A DNA stretch of 33,410 nucleotides from an uncultured Leifsonia sp. (GCF_945957465.1 NZ_CAMFLC010000039.1:1-33410); one strand, 5' to 3'; numbered from the stretch's first letter, positions 17,185 to 25,181 are shown. The notes: generated from the letters alone by a model not told the origin. Program-made: numbers and translations.

Positions 17185-17212
17185 GGCGGTTACTCCCTCG
17201 CTGAGCGGATGG

Positions 17213-17238
17213 CTGGTTCAGCGGCGAGGTGAGCCAGT
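17213..17238 (-). repeat. Hairpin and copy of the recurring 5' motif between the DUF6112 genes
   Basis: CTGGTTCA (17213-17220) pairs with TGAGCCAG (17230-17237) with one G-T pair. The motif copy is 17224-17238, almost the same as at 10666-10680. It is 29 bases upstream of the first-copy gene's start. Confidence 0.45.
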
Positions 17239-17274
17239 TGCCCCCTGAGGGCCGCGTCTGCCTGCGCGCGGGGG

Positions 17275-17541
17275 TCAGAGCTGGCGGCCGAGGACGATCA
17301 GCCAGTTCACCCACGCCACCCCAGCACCGGCGAGCACGGCGGCACCGGCCCCGACGAGCACCCCGACCCGGCCCTTGGAGGCCAGCGAGTGGTTGCCGTG
17401 CGACGCGCCCAGCGCCCAGCAGATCGCCGAGACGACGATCATCAGCACCGCGACGACGAGCACGATCGTGAGCAGCGCACCGATCACCTGTTCCAGGTCA
17501 CCGATCCCGGCCAGGCCGTCGAAGTCGGGGAACACGTCCAT
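17275..17541 (-). CDS. DUF6112-like small membrane protein (second copy)
   Basis: 88 aa from the ATG at 17541, which overlaps the upstream stop as TGATG; a GTG 3 bases earlier is also in frame. Two membrane segments (~20-44 and ~60-82) and a loop SHGNHSLASKGRVGVL that aligns with the loop of the neighbouring copy. The two proteins are about one-third to one-half identical by eye in the helices and loop. Two copies might form a mixed pilus or channel component; that is inference. Confidence 0.75.
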   Translation of the reverse strand: MDVFPDFDGLAGIGDLEQVIGALLTIVLVVAVLMIVVSAICWALGASHGNHSLASKGRVGVLVGAGAAVLAGAGVAWVNWLIVLGRQL

Positions 17542-19196
17542 CACGCACCGGCCTTGACGGTGACGTGGAGGTGGTCGAAGTGTCCGCCGGTCACGTCACC
17601 GGGGTCGTGGCTTCCGCCGCCGTCGTAGTCGCGCCAGCCTTCCCCATCGCGGGCGACCGACCAGATGCGGCCCTGCCAGATCAGGTACTCCACGCCCAGG
17701 GTCTCGGCGTGGTCTTTCATCCAGTTCGTCACCCGCCATCCGTCCTCGAGTTGCGCGGGTGTGGGATAGGTCCCGATGCGGTTGCCGAAGGTGATGTCGC
17801 AGGCGCGTCCCAGCGGGTGCTCGGAGGTGGTGCCGGGCCGGGGCGAGTAGCAGGCCCAGCCGGTGTCGGGGAACCCTGCGCGGGCTTGGGCCACGAGGTG
17901 CGCCATCCGGGCGGTGATCTGCCCGTCGCTGGTGGGGTCGTCCACTAGCCGGTCGGGGTCGCCGTCGACCGGGGCGGGTTCGCCCGCGGTGCCGCCGGGG
18001 GTGTCGCAGCCGGCGGGGGTGCCGACGGCGGCTTCGGGCAGGTCGGCGGCGTTGTGCGCGTTGAGCCACGCGGCGGCGTCGACGGCCTCGCCGTGGGTGC
18101 CGCCGGGGCGGACCTCGAAGTGCAGATGCGGTCCGGTGGAGTTGCCGGAGCTGCCGACATCGCCGATGTGCTGCCCGGCGACCACCCGGTCACCGGCTGA
18201 GGCGTGGAGGCCGGATTCCCACATGTGGGCGTAGGCGGTCGCCACCGTCTGGCCGTCGATCTGATGCTCGATGACGATCAGCCCGCCGTAGCCGCCGGAG
18301 AACTCCGCGACGGTCACGGTGCCGTCCGCGGCGGCGAGGATCGGGGTGCCGTCGGGGGCGGCGAGGTCGGTGCCGGTGTGGAACGACGACTCTCCGGTGA
18401 TCGGGTGGACTCGTGGCCCGAACTCGCTGGTGAGCACCCAGGTTCCCTCCGGCAGCGGGAACACCACCCGCGCGGACTGTGCCACCGGACCCGCCGCGAC
18501 CGCGGACCTCGCCGGACCGGCCGAGCCGGATGCGTCGGTTCCGTCGCTGGCGGCGCCGGTGAGGGCATCAAGGATCGCGTCGGCGACTGGCTGGTAGTTG
18601 CGGTAGCGGTCCGGGTAGGCGCTGACTTCGACGGCTTGGGCGGCTTCGCCGGGGTCCATCTGCTGCCAGCCCGGGATGTCCAGCAGCCCCCGCGGGCTCG
18701 GGTAGTTCGGGCCGTCCGGTCCGCCGAAGAACGCCCGCGCCTGGTAGTTCGGGTCCATCAGCTCCGCGACGGTGCCCCACCCGGATTGCGGTCGCATCTG
18801 GAACAGGCCGAGCGAGTCGTGATCCGAGCCGTTGCCGTCGTTGGGGTAGTTCCCGCTGTCGGGGTAGGCGCCGGTGTTCGCCAACTGCCGCAGCGTGCTC
18901 TCGGCCAGCGCGGCCATCAGCGCGATCGTGATGCCGGGCCGGCCGACGCCCTCGATCCCGCCGCCGATCGTGATGATGGTGGCCGCGTGCGTGAGCTGCT
19001 GCCGGTTCAGGGTGAACGTCTCACCGTTCGCGGTCGTGACCGTCAGCGACTCCGGGACCGTCCCGACGGTCACCGATCCGCCGGGAGTCGCGCAGTTCGC
19101 GGCGGCGGGATTCATCAGCACGCCGATGCCGACCAGCCCCAGCATGGGGCCGAGCAGCAGCAGCGCGAGGATGGCGGCGGTGAGCTTCTTCAACAC
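17541..19196 (-). CDS. Three-domain peptidoglycan hydrolase of the T4SS
   Basis: 551 aa secreted or anchored enzyme opening the cell wall for the conjugation channel (VirB1-like role). An N-terminal signal or anchor helix (~4-28) is followed by a lytic-transglycosylase-like domain (~70-215; catalytic E99 in LAEST, then SLGLFQMRPQSGWG). Next is an M23 endopeptidase domain (~245-375; zinc ligands H273 and D277 in HTGTD, H357-x-H359 in GPHLHFEV). The C-terminal domain (~425-550) looks like an M15/VanY-type peptidase, SEHPLGRACD (H460, D467) and HFDHLHV (H542, H544). Three different cutting activities in one chain are unusual. GTG start; coupled to the DUF6112 gene by TGATG. Confidence 0.88.
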   Translation of the reverse strand: MLKKLTAAILALLLLGPMLGLVGIGVLMNPAAANCATPGGSVTVGTVPESLTVTTANGETFTLNRQQLTHAATIITIGGGIEGVGRPGITIALMAALAESTLRQLANTGAYPDSGNYPNDGNGSDHDSLGLFQMRPQSGWGTVAELMDPNYQARAFFGGPDGPNYPSPRGLLDIPGWQQMDPGEAAQAVEVSAYPDRYRNYQPVADAILDALTGAASDGTDASGSAGPARSAVAAGPVAQSARVVFPLPEGTWVLTSEFGPRVHPITGESSFHTGTDLAAPDGTPILAAADGTVTVAEFSGGYGGLIVIEHQIDGQTVATAYAHMWESGLHASAGDRVVAGQHIGDVGSSGNSTGPHLHFEVRPGGTHGEAVDAAAWLNAHNAADLPEAAVGTPAGCDTPGGTAGEPAPVDGDPDRLVDDPTSDGQITARMAHLVAQARAGFPDTGWACYSPRPGTTSEHPLGRACDITFGNRIGTYPTPAQLEDGWRVTNWMKDHAETLGVEYLIWQGRIWSVARDGEGWRDYDGGGSHDPGDVTGGHFDHLHVTVKAGA

Positions 19197-19211
19197 GGCA
19201 GGACCCGGTGG

Positions 19212-19901
19212 CTATCGGAGCGGGTTGTCGAGCTGGGACAGGCGCAGCAGATGACACAGGCCGGTGCGGAACTGCGGCGCCGGCGGCGGGCAGGCCAGGA
19301 ACACCGTGAACGACACCGACTGCTCAGCCGTGACCGGTTCGCCGTTCCAGACGCCCGCGCGGTGGCGGGTGCCCTCGATCGTGACCGCGGTGGCACCAGG
19401 CGCGAGCTGGCCGGGCTGGGCTTGCTCGACCGCCTGATCCCATGCCTCCGGTACGAACGAGCGGTCGATGACCAGGCGCTGGGTGGTGGCGTACTGGCGC
19501 AGCTCGATCCACGTCTCACGGGAGGGCAGGTAGGCGGCGATGTCCGAGCCGAGTCCGGCCTGCTCGGTGCCGGAGGGGTCGCCGACCTCCAAGATTCCGG
19601 CGGAGTAGTCCAGCGGCATCAGCCCGGAGCCGGTGTCCCACCCGAACAGCGCTTCCGCGACGTTGCGGGCGAACTGATCCGGGTCGTGCGAGGGCAACAC
19701 TCGCGGTGGCCCCGGCGCCGCCGGGCCGGTCTCGTCGAGCGCGGTGACGGTCGGCGCCGGTGCGGGTGCGCCGTCACGGGGTGGTCGTGGGCCGGTGAGG
19801 AGCCCGTAGACGCCGACACCGACGAGGAGCAGCAGGGCGAGCCCGGCGGCGATCACGGCGATCAGCCGGCCACGGGACCAGGATGCGAGATTCGTCTTCA
19901 T
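19212..19901 (-). CDS. Membrane-anchored VirB8/TcpC-like protein
   Basis: 229 aa from the ATG at 19901. A short basic cytosolic tail, one membrane helix (~12-36), a Pro-rich linker, and an extracytoplasmic domain (~75-229) with a mixed helix/strand pattern, e.g. DQFARNVAEALFGWDT, ETWIELRQYATTQRLVIDRSF, and strands RAGVWNGEPVTAEQSVSFTVFLAC. Topology and position between ParB and the hydrolase suit a VirB8/TcpC-type NTF2-fold channel subunit; sequence alone does not prove this. A GTG 30 bases upstream gives a longer alternative. A copy of the recurring motif lies 4 bases before the start. Confidence 0.65.
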   Translation of the reverse strand: MKTNLASWSRGRLIAVIAAGLALLLLVGVGVYGLLTGPRPPRDGAPAPAPTVTALDETGPAAPGPPRVLPSHDPDQFARNVAEALFGWDTGSGLMPLDYSAGILEVGDPSGTEQAGLGSDIAAYLPSRETWIELRQYATTQRLVIDRSFVPEAWDQAVEQAQPGQLAPGATAVTIEGTRHRAGVWNGEPVTAEQSVSFTVFLACPPPAPQFRTGLCHLLRLSQLDNPLR

Positions 19902-19905
19902 ACCC

Positions 19906-19920
19906 GCCAGGTGCGCCCGC
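19906..19920 (-). repeat. Copy of the recurring 5' motif
   Basis: Coding-strand GCGGGCGCACCTGGC immediately upstream of the VirB8-like start. Identical to the copy at 21890-21904 except one base. Confidence 0.45.
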
Positions 19921-19947
19921 CCGTGACACACCGGGACCCGGAGTAGT

Positions 19948-20958
19948 TCAGAGTGCGCGTAGCAGCGGCTGGTCGGGCTGGGTCGCGGTGCGGGCGGTGC
20001 GGAGCCGGTCAGCGAAGGCCATCGTGCCTTCGACGGCGGCGAAGAACACCTCGATCTGCTCGTCGGTCAGGTCCGTCGCCAGTTCGTCCACGTCGTAGTG
20101 CGTCCACCACGCGTCCAGCCCGCCCCAGGTCAGCACGAACGCGCGCACCGAGAACCGTGCCGGACCCGCGTCCCCGTCAGCGGGTCGCGCCTCGGATACG
20201 GCCCGTTTCGGAGCCTTGCCGCGCCGGGTGGTATGGACGCGGGCGAGTGCTTCGTCGGCCAGCTCGTGCAGCCGCCGGTCCCGCTCAGCGCCGGTGTCGG
20301 AGTGTGCGTCCCGGAGACGCTGGAGGATCGGGTTGACCGGCGCGCCGGCCTCGATCCGCGCCAGCCCGTCGCGGGCCTGGCCGCGCAGCGCCTCAGAGAC
20401 GGAAGGGTCGTCGGTCAGGCGTTGCAGGAACCCGATCTGCTCCAGCCGCGTGTAGGACAACGAGCCGGTCACCATCCGCGCTGCTTGCGCGCGGGCATCG
20501 CCGAGCGGGCCGGGGGCTGGTGGTCCCGCCGAATCGGCGGGACCATGCTTCCCGGGCTCGTGGCCGTCCTGGAACTGGGTGGCCGCCTTCCTGCGGGCGG
20601 CGTCCTCGGCGATGAGTTCCTTGATCTCCCGGTACAGCCCGGCCGCCTCGATCGGGGTGAGGGACTTGTGGAGCTGGTTGTCGTCCTGTTCAGCGAGCAG
20701 ATGACCGAGCCGGTCCGAGATGCCCGAGCGCACCCACACGCTGACGCGGCGGTGCCCGAGCTGCTTGATCGCCGCGAGCCGCCGCGCCCCGCACACCAGC
20801 GTCCCGTCCGGGGTGATCGTCGGCGGCTGCAACAGGCCCTCCCGCTCGATCGACGCCGCCAGAGCGTCGAGGTCGCCCAGGTCGGTGCGGTGCCGGCGAC
20901 CGACGGTGATGGAGTCCACCGTCCGCTCCAGCTCGATCCGCCCGTCCGGGGTACTCAT
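19948..20958 (-). CDS. ParB-family partition/regulatory protein
   Basis: 336 aa. The ParB/Srx N-terminal domain (~10-80) has GLLQPPTI (41-48) and CGARRL (56-61), the position of the G-E-R-R CTP-binding box with Ala in place of Glu. Next follow a DxxQLHKSLTPIEAAGLYREI segment split here as the ParB box II, and a helix-turn-helix-like middle (SLSYTRLEQIGFLQ). The C-terminal part (~240-336) is element-specific and acidic. No ParA is in the window, so it may act as a regulator or with a host ParA. It overlaps the upstream gene by ATGA. With the Prim-Pol protein it suggests an autonomously replicating stage. Confidence 0.88.
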   Translation of the reverse strand: MSTPDGRIELERTVDSITVGRRHRTDLGDLDALAASIEREGLLQPPTITPDGTLVCGARRLAAIKQLGHRRVSVWVRSGISDRLGHLLAEQDDNQLHKSLTPIEAAGLYREIKELIAEDAARRKAATQFQDGHEPGKHGPADSAGPPAPGPLGDARAQAARMVTGSLSYTRLEQIGFLQRLTDDPSVSEALRGQARDGLARIEAGAPVNPILQRLRDAHSDTGAERDRRLHELADEALARVHTTRRGKAPKRAVSEARPADGDAGPARFSVRAFVLTWGGLDAWWTHYDVDELATDLTDEQIEVFFAAVEGTMAFADRLRTARTATQPDQPLLRAL

Positions 20959-21869
20959 CTGGCACCTCGCGACGTGTCGGTGCCGCGCGCGTTCGTGCCG
21001 GGTGCCGCCAGCGACAGGGTGAGCACGAGGTCGTCGTCGCGCAAAAGCACCGGGAGCGTCTCACCGATCAGCAGCCGCAGCAGGATGCCCCGTCCGGCGC
21101 CGGTCGTCGCGAGTTCCGCCGCGGGGCTGCCCAGCAGCGCACGCAGCAGCACCGCCCAGGTCCGGCCCGGCATGTCGAGCAACGCGCGGGCGTGCTTGTC
21201 ACGCCGCAGCGTCTCGTAGGCGGTGTGCCGGTTCCCGACCCGGGTCAGCGTCCCGCAGACATGCTCCACCGCCGCCCGCGCGGTCCCCGCAGGCCAGCCC
21301 AGCAGCACCAGCAGCGTGATCGCATCCTCGACCGCCGCGGTCGCCGACGTCGGTTCCGACCCGTCCCGCCCTGCCTCGTCACCGTGTTCCTCGCCGTGCC
21401 CGGTGGTGTCGTGCGGGTCGGTGATCTGGAAGGCGGGGTGGTAGTCGTCCAGCGGGTTCTCCCGGTCGGAGAGCCGTTCGGGGTCGTGGAACACCGAGTA
21501 GCGGGGCCGGCGCGCCTGGTGGGTCGAGCACAGCAGCCCTTGGCCGCGTTCCTCGGCGATGCAGGTGATCCGCACCGCGTGAGTGACCACCGCCCACGGG
21601 TCATCGGCGGTGCGGGCGGCCTTGCTGCGCATCACGTCGAACGCCGCTGACGCGGCCTCCCACGGGTCGAGCCGGTGCTTGTGCGCCAGGGCCGCGTACT
21701 TCTCGGCCGCGAACGCCATCAGCTCACCCGCCACGGGGTCCTGCTCCCACGCGCCACGACCCGCGGCGTGGAGCCGGTGCAGCAGCGCGCGCAGCCCCTC
21801 GCTGCTGCGGTAATCCTCCGCCCGTTCGCCGCTGTTCGTCGTGCCGGTGGTCTTGGTGTCGTCGGTCAT
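20955..21869 (-). CDS. Element protein with weak sigma-factor-like pattern
   Basis: 304 aa. The ATG at 21869 has AGGAGG ten bases upstream; a longer in-frame start at 21947 is unlikely. I do not recognise a named family. Residues ~45-95 (AFAAEKYAALAHKHRLDPWEAASAAFDVM, then DDPWAVVTHAVR split from it) look faintly like region 2 of ECF sigma factors, and a C-terminal helical region (~200-260) might be region 4-like. This is only a pattern match. No catalytic motif. The gene lies just upstream of parB (ATGA overlap). Its ribosome site can pair with the recurring motif upstream. Confidence 0.6.
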   Translation of the reverse strand: MTDDTKTTGTTNSGERAEDYRSSEGLRALLHRLHAAGRGAWEQDPVAGELMAFAAEKYAALAHKHRLDPWEAASAAFDVMRSKAARTADDPWAVVTHAVRITCIAEERGQGLLCSTHQARRPRYSVFHDPERLSDRENPLDDYHPAFQITDPHDTTGHGEEHGDEAGRDGSEPTSATAAVEDAITLLVLLGWPAGTARAAVEHVCGTLTRVGNRHTAYETLRRDKHARALLDMPGRTWAVLLRALLGSPAAELATTGAGRGILLRLLIGETLPVLLRDDDLVLTLSLAAPGTNARGTDTSRGAR

Positions 21870-21873
21870 GGTT

Positions 21874-21904
21874 GGGGCACCTCCTGGCGGGCAGGTGCGC
21901 CCGC
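21874..21904 (-). promoter_or_regulatory. Hairpin over AGGAGG with copy of the recurring motif
   Basis: GGGGCACCT (21874-21882) pairs with AGGTGCGCCC (21893-21902) with one bulged base. The stem takes in part of the AGGAGG site (21880-21885) of the 304-aa gene. The motif copy itself is 21890-21904. Confidence 0.45.
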
Positions 21905-21963
21905 AGGTCCCTGCGGGTCTGACCTCCGCCAGCCAGGCGTCCACCACTGATCACCGCTCCCGG

Positions 21964-22374
21964 CTACCGCATCCCGACCCCGGAGCGGACCTGGGCTCGG
22001 TCGGTGCCGCCGCGACGCCCGAACGCCGACACCGGCGGCAGATGCCGGGCACGTTCGCTCGCCCTCTGCGCGCCCTTCTCGATCGGGGCGCGCAGACGGC
22101 GGCTCCCCGCGGCGGCGAGGTCGATGCCGCCGCGCGACAGCGCCCCGCCGGCGCGGGCGAACAGGTCGGTCGGGCGCACCCAGTCCACGCCCCGGCCCCG
22201 TACCTGCGCCAGCTTCTCCTTCGCGGCCCGGCGGGATGCGGCGTCCCTGATCGCGTCCGGCGTCCTCGTCGCCTCCGCATCCTCGGTCGGCGCGGTCGGT
22301 GTTCGTGGGGCGTCGTCCGGCACGCGATGCCGTCGGTACTGCTCGGCCGGGTTCGTCTGGTCCTGGTCACTCAT
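21964..22374 (-). CDS. Small basic element protein
   Basis: 136 aa, family not recognised. Polar N-terminus rich in Asp, Pro and Thr, then a basic helical middle (RDAASRRAAKEKLAQVRGRGVDWVRPTDL) and a basic C-terminus (RRLRAPIEKGAQRASERARHLP). No membrane helix. Net positive charge suggests nucleic-acid or membrane-surface contact, without proof. The start overlaps the DUF2637 stop as ATGA, which fixes the start and shows it is part of the operon. Confidence 0.65.
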   Translation of the reverse strand: MSDQDQTNPAEQYRRHRVPDDAPRTPTAPTEDAEATRTPDAIRDAASRRAAKEKLAQVRGRGVDWVRPTDLFARAGGALSRGGIDLAAAGSRRLRAPIEKGAQRASERARHLPPVSAFGRRGGTDRAQVRSGVGMR

Positions 22375-23099
22375 GGCGTGACTCCTTCCCTTATGGGCTC
22401 GGACCCGGGCGGGCCGGCCTCATGGCTGTGGTGAGCGTCGGGACGCTCGGGGCGGGGCAGCCACCGGCCGACTGTCGAGGGATGCACCCCCAGGTGTCGG
22501 GCGATGGCCTTGTTCGACCACTCCCGCTCCCGTAGCTGCGCCGCCTGCGCCCGACGATCCGAACCAGCGTCCTCACCCGCCTCGAAGGGGCCGGGCGTGG
22601 CAGGCGGGGGTGCGGGTCGTTCGGGCTCGATGCCTGCCACGGTGACCGTGGCGGGCGGCACCTCACCCGCTGTCTCTGGCGGTTCGGCGGGACGGGCGGC
22701 AGCGCGGGTCAGAACGACGGTCAGATGGGTGATCGCCAGCAGCACCACGGGCGGCACCGCGGCGACTGCAGCCGCGAGCGGGCCTGGCACGTCGGCGTCC
22801 GCGGCGACGACCGCATGCAGGGAGTTCGCCGTCACCGACACCGCCGCGCCGCCGATCAGCAGCGTCCACGGATACCAGGCCGCCTTCTCACCGGCGAGCG
22901 CGACCACGGCGACCGTGGACACCACGATCACGCCATCGACGATCAGCGGCCACGCCCACGCTTGCCCCGCCCCTATCCCGGAGCGGCGGGCCAGGTCAGC
23001 CAGCGCGGTGAAGGACAGCCAGAACGCTCCGGTGGCGATGAACACCGTCCCAGCAACGGAAGTGACCACGGCCCAGCTCCGCCCCCGCACCCTGTTCAT
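22371..23099 (-). CDS. DUF2637 (SpdB-like) membrane protein with C-terminal HTH
   Basis: 242 aa from the ATG at 23099, which overlaps the Prim-Pol stop (ATGA) and has GAGGGG upstream. Four membrane helices (~8-33, 45-67, 72-95, 108-130) with AWAWPLIVDGVIVVSTVAVVAL, the hallmark of DUF2637/Spd proteins involved in plasmid spread within actinobacterial mycelium or cells. A Pro-rich linker follows, then a helix-turn-helix (~190-215: REREWSNKAIARHLGVHPST). Membrane helices fused to a DNA-binding domain suggest anchoring of element DNA to the membrane; inference. Confidence 0.82.
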   Translation of the reverse strand: MNRVRGRSWAVVTSVAGTVFIATGAFWLSFTALADLARRSGIGAGQAWAWPLIVDGVIVVSTVAVVALAGEKAAWYPWTLLIGGAAVSVTANSLHAVVAADADVPGPLAAAVAAVPPVVLLAITHLTVVLTRAAARPAEPPETAGEVPPATVTVAGIEPERPAPPPATPGPFEAGEDAGSDRRAQAAQLREREWSNKAIARHLGVHPSTVGRWLPRPERPDAHHSHEAGPPGSEPIREGVTP

Positions 23100-24031
23100 C
23101 CCAGGCCCCTCACCGCGCCCGCCCACGACCCGGGGTCGCGTCGAGCGAACCCACCCGCCGGCGTGCTCGCTGAGGCGGAGCGTTCTCGGCGGGCGGCTCC
23201 CGCGTTGACGCTGCGGTAGGCGCTGTAGACGGTGCGGGTGATCTCCCGCTCGGCGAAGTCGGGCTGCTCGGCACGCACCAGCGCATCCAGGGCATCGGAG
23301 ACCGGCACGTTCCCCTCAGCCAGGCGGCACGCGGCCCAGAACAGCTTGTAGTTCCGATCGCCCTTGATCTGCCGGGACAGCCACGCCGCCAGCCGGTCCG
23401 CGTTCTCCCGCCCCGACGCCTGCCCGCCTTCCCGCCCCGGGCGACGTGGCGGTGGCGGATCGAGGAAGTCACGTAGCCGCACCGCATCCACCGGCGCGAC
23501 CGCACCGGCGGCCACTTGCTCGACCCGGTACGAGACCGAAGTAGCCTCCAGTCGCAGCGTCGAGGGGGGCGCGATGACGTAGCCTCCGTCCCCGCGGCAA
23601 TCCACGCCGGCCTTGCCGACCGCCCACGACCGCTGCACCCGGGCCGGGACGGCCGGGAAGTAGGCATGCCGACCCCCGGTGGGCGTGGTCACCGTCGCCA
23701 GCGGCGCCGGGATCAGACCCGCGCGAGCCGCCCGCGCATATGCCGCGTACCCGTCGACGCCGTGCACGTCCACGTCGATCACGACCAGACCCGAGACGGC
23801 GCCGGTCGGGATGCCGATGTTCGCGCTCGGCTGCCACCGCCACCACTGCGCGACCTGGTGCGGGTCGGTTGTCGCGCGCCGGAAACCGGACGCGACGATC
23901 GGGGTCTTCTCGCCCGGCACGCACGGGAACACGGCCACCCCGGCCCGTGCCAGCTCGCGTGCTGCAACCGGCAACGGCAGACCGTCGAGCCGGTCGAACA
24001 CGGCGGCGAACGCCGAGGGGGCGACCATCAC
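23096..24031 (-). CDS. Prim-Pol (bifunctional primase-polymerase) replication protein
   Basis: 311 aa. The N-terminal Prim-Pol domain (~25-195) has the typical VAVFPCVPGEKTPI opening, WRWQPSANIGIPTG, the metal-binding pair D86-x-D88 (VVIDVDVHG), the GGRHAYFP histidine motif (H122) and DCRGDGGYVIAPPS. The C-terminus (~215-285) has a helical region (KLFWAACRLAEGNVPVSDALDAL) like primase C-terminal helices. Such proteins start replication of actinobacterial integrative elements and plasmids, here without a visible helicase gene. Overlap of ATGA with the ArdC gene, and with DUF2637 downstream. Two adjacent ATGs can start it. Confidence 0.88.
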   Translation of the reverse strand: MMVAPSAFAAVFDRLDGLPLPVAARELARAGVAVFPCVPGEKTPIVASGFRRATTDPHQVAQWWRWQPSANIGIPTGAVSGLVVIDVDVHGVDGYAAYARAARAGLIPAPLATVTTPTGGRHAYFPAVPARVQRSWAVGKAGVDCRGDGGYVIAPPSTLRLEATSVSYRVEQVAAGAVAPVDAVRLRDFLDPPPPRRPGREGGQASGRENADRLAAWLSRQIKGDRNYKLFWAACRLAEGNVPVSDALDALVRAEQPDFAEREITRTVYSAYRSVNAGAARRERSASASTPAGGFARRDPGSWAGAVRGLG

Positions 24032-25113
24032 AGCCCCCGCTCCGGCACCGCCTGCACCGTCCGCGGCTCACGCACCGGCAACGGCTCGGCCCCCGGTCCC
24101 GCCTCCGGCGCCCGCGCAGGTCCAGACTGTTCGACTTCGGGTCGGTCGAGTCGCAGTGAGGTCGGGTTGCCGTTGCCGAGCTGGATCGTGTCGAGCTGGC
24201 CCAGGACCTCGGTCGCGGTGCGGCGGACCTTCTCGCCGGTGTCGCGGATGACCTGCACCGGGTCCGTGCCGTCGACGTTCGCGGCCCACCCAGCGACGTA
24301 GGGGATCGTGTAGTCGCTGGTGTCCATGCCATGCGCTGCGGCGATCATCAGCGCCACCGACTCGGCCTCGACCTCACCGATCCCGCGATGCTGGCGCGCG
24401 TCCTGCTGGTTCGGCCCATGCAGACGCACATGGCCCAGTTCGTGCGCGAGGGTCTTCACCTGCGCGGCCGGATCCATGTCGGTCCGCACCAGGACCTGGC
24501 GGGTCTCGTAGTCGGTCATGCCGTTCGCGCCGCGGATCGCGTCGGCGTCGGGTATCCGCAGCACCTCGAATCCCAGCGACTCGACCTGCCCGGCCAGCCC
24601 CTCCCACAGCCCGGCGGGCGCCTCGCCTCTCAGCAGCTTCGGGCTTGGCAGTTCCGGCAGGTCGGCACCGTGGGTCCGGGACACATCCCACACATGAGCG
24701 GGGACGACGCTGACGATCCGCCGTTGCACGACCTCACCCGGGCGCGGCTTCTCGCCCTTCGTCAGGCGTCGCCACGAGGCCGGGTCCTTCGGCGTGGCCG
24801 TGGCGAAACGCACTCGGACCGGGGCGCGAATCTCATAGCCGCCGCCGGCCTCGGCCCAGCGGCCCATCTTCTTCCAGTCCTGGAACCCGGCCACCCATGT
24901 CGGCGTCGGGGATGGCACCCGGCCCTGCTCGTAGGCTTCCAGGTGCTGAGCCCAGATCAGCAGCGTGTTGTTGAATGAGCGCGATCGGAACCGCGCGGCG
25001 AACTCCATCGCCCGCCGCCAGTCCTCACCTGAGACCAGCTCCTCGACCGAGCGCACGATGCGTTCTTCGAGAGCTTCGAGCTTCGCTTCCCGCGTCTCGC
25101 TCCTCATCGCCAT
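24028..25113 (-). CDS. ArdC-like anti-restriction metalloprotease-fold protein
   Basis: 361 aa. The N-terminal ArdC ssDNA-binding domain (~10-135) has FRSRSFNNTLLIWAQ and PTWVAGFQDWKKMGR. The C-terminal zinc-peptidase-like domain has HELGH (224-228) and a downstream acidic ligand in EVEAESVALMI (~247-257). ArdC proteins protect incoming single-stranded DNA from host restriction in conjugation. It is the first gene of the leftward operon, with GGAGG six to ten bases upstream of the ATG. Gap 25114-25336 upstream should hold the operon promoter; I could not assign -35/-10 boxes with certainty. Confidence 0.9.
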   Translation of the reverse strand: MAMRSETREAKLEALEERIVRSVEELVSGEDWRRAMEFAARFRSRSFNNTLLIWAQHLEAYEQGRVPSPTPTWVAGFQDWKKMGRWAEAGGGYEIRAPVRVRFATATPKDPASWRRLTKGEKPRPGEVVQRRIVSVVPAHVWDVSRTHGADLPELPSPKLLRGEAPAGLWEGLAGQVESLGFEVLRIPDADAIRGANGMTDYETRQVLVRTDMDPAAQVKTLAHELGHVRLHGPNQQDARQHRGIGEVEAESVALMIAAAHGMDTSDYTIPYVAGWAANVDGTDPVQVIRDTGEKVRRTATEVLGQLDTIQLGNGNPTSLRLDRPEVEQSGPARAPEAGPGAEPLPVREPRTVQAVPERGL

Positions 25114-25166
25114 CGCAGGACCTCCCTCCGCCGTGGCCGCCCCGAGTGGGAGCAGCCGTTGCGACC

Positions 25167-25181
25167 ACGAGGTACGCCGGG
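25167..25181 (-). repeat. Copy of the recurring 5' motif (weak)
   Basis: Coding-strand CCCGGCGTACCTCGT in the presumed leader of the ardC operon, 54 bases upstream of the ATG. Weaker match to the other copies. The remainder of 25114-25336 contains no gene. Confidence 0.3.

Noticed and set aside
15514-17232. 572-codon plus-strand frame over the TrbL-like and DUF6112 genes
   Set aside because: Asp/Arg/Gln-rich shadow with no domain; the minus-strand genes have membrane helices and ribosome sites.
18204-19946. 580-codon plus-strand frame over the hydrolase and VirB8-like genes
   Set aside because: No motifs; antisense to a protein with three recognisable catalytic domains.
21951-22370. 139-codon minus-strand frame overlapping the small basic element protein
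   Set aside because: The competing frame at 21964-22374 has the ATGA overlap with DUF2637. This one is Arg/Pro/Ser-rich shadow with no ribosome site.
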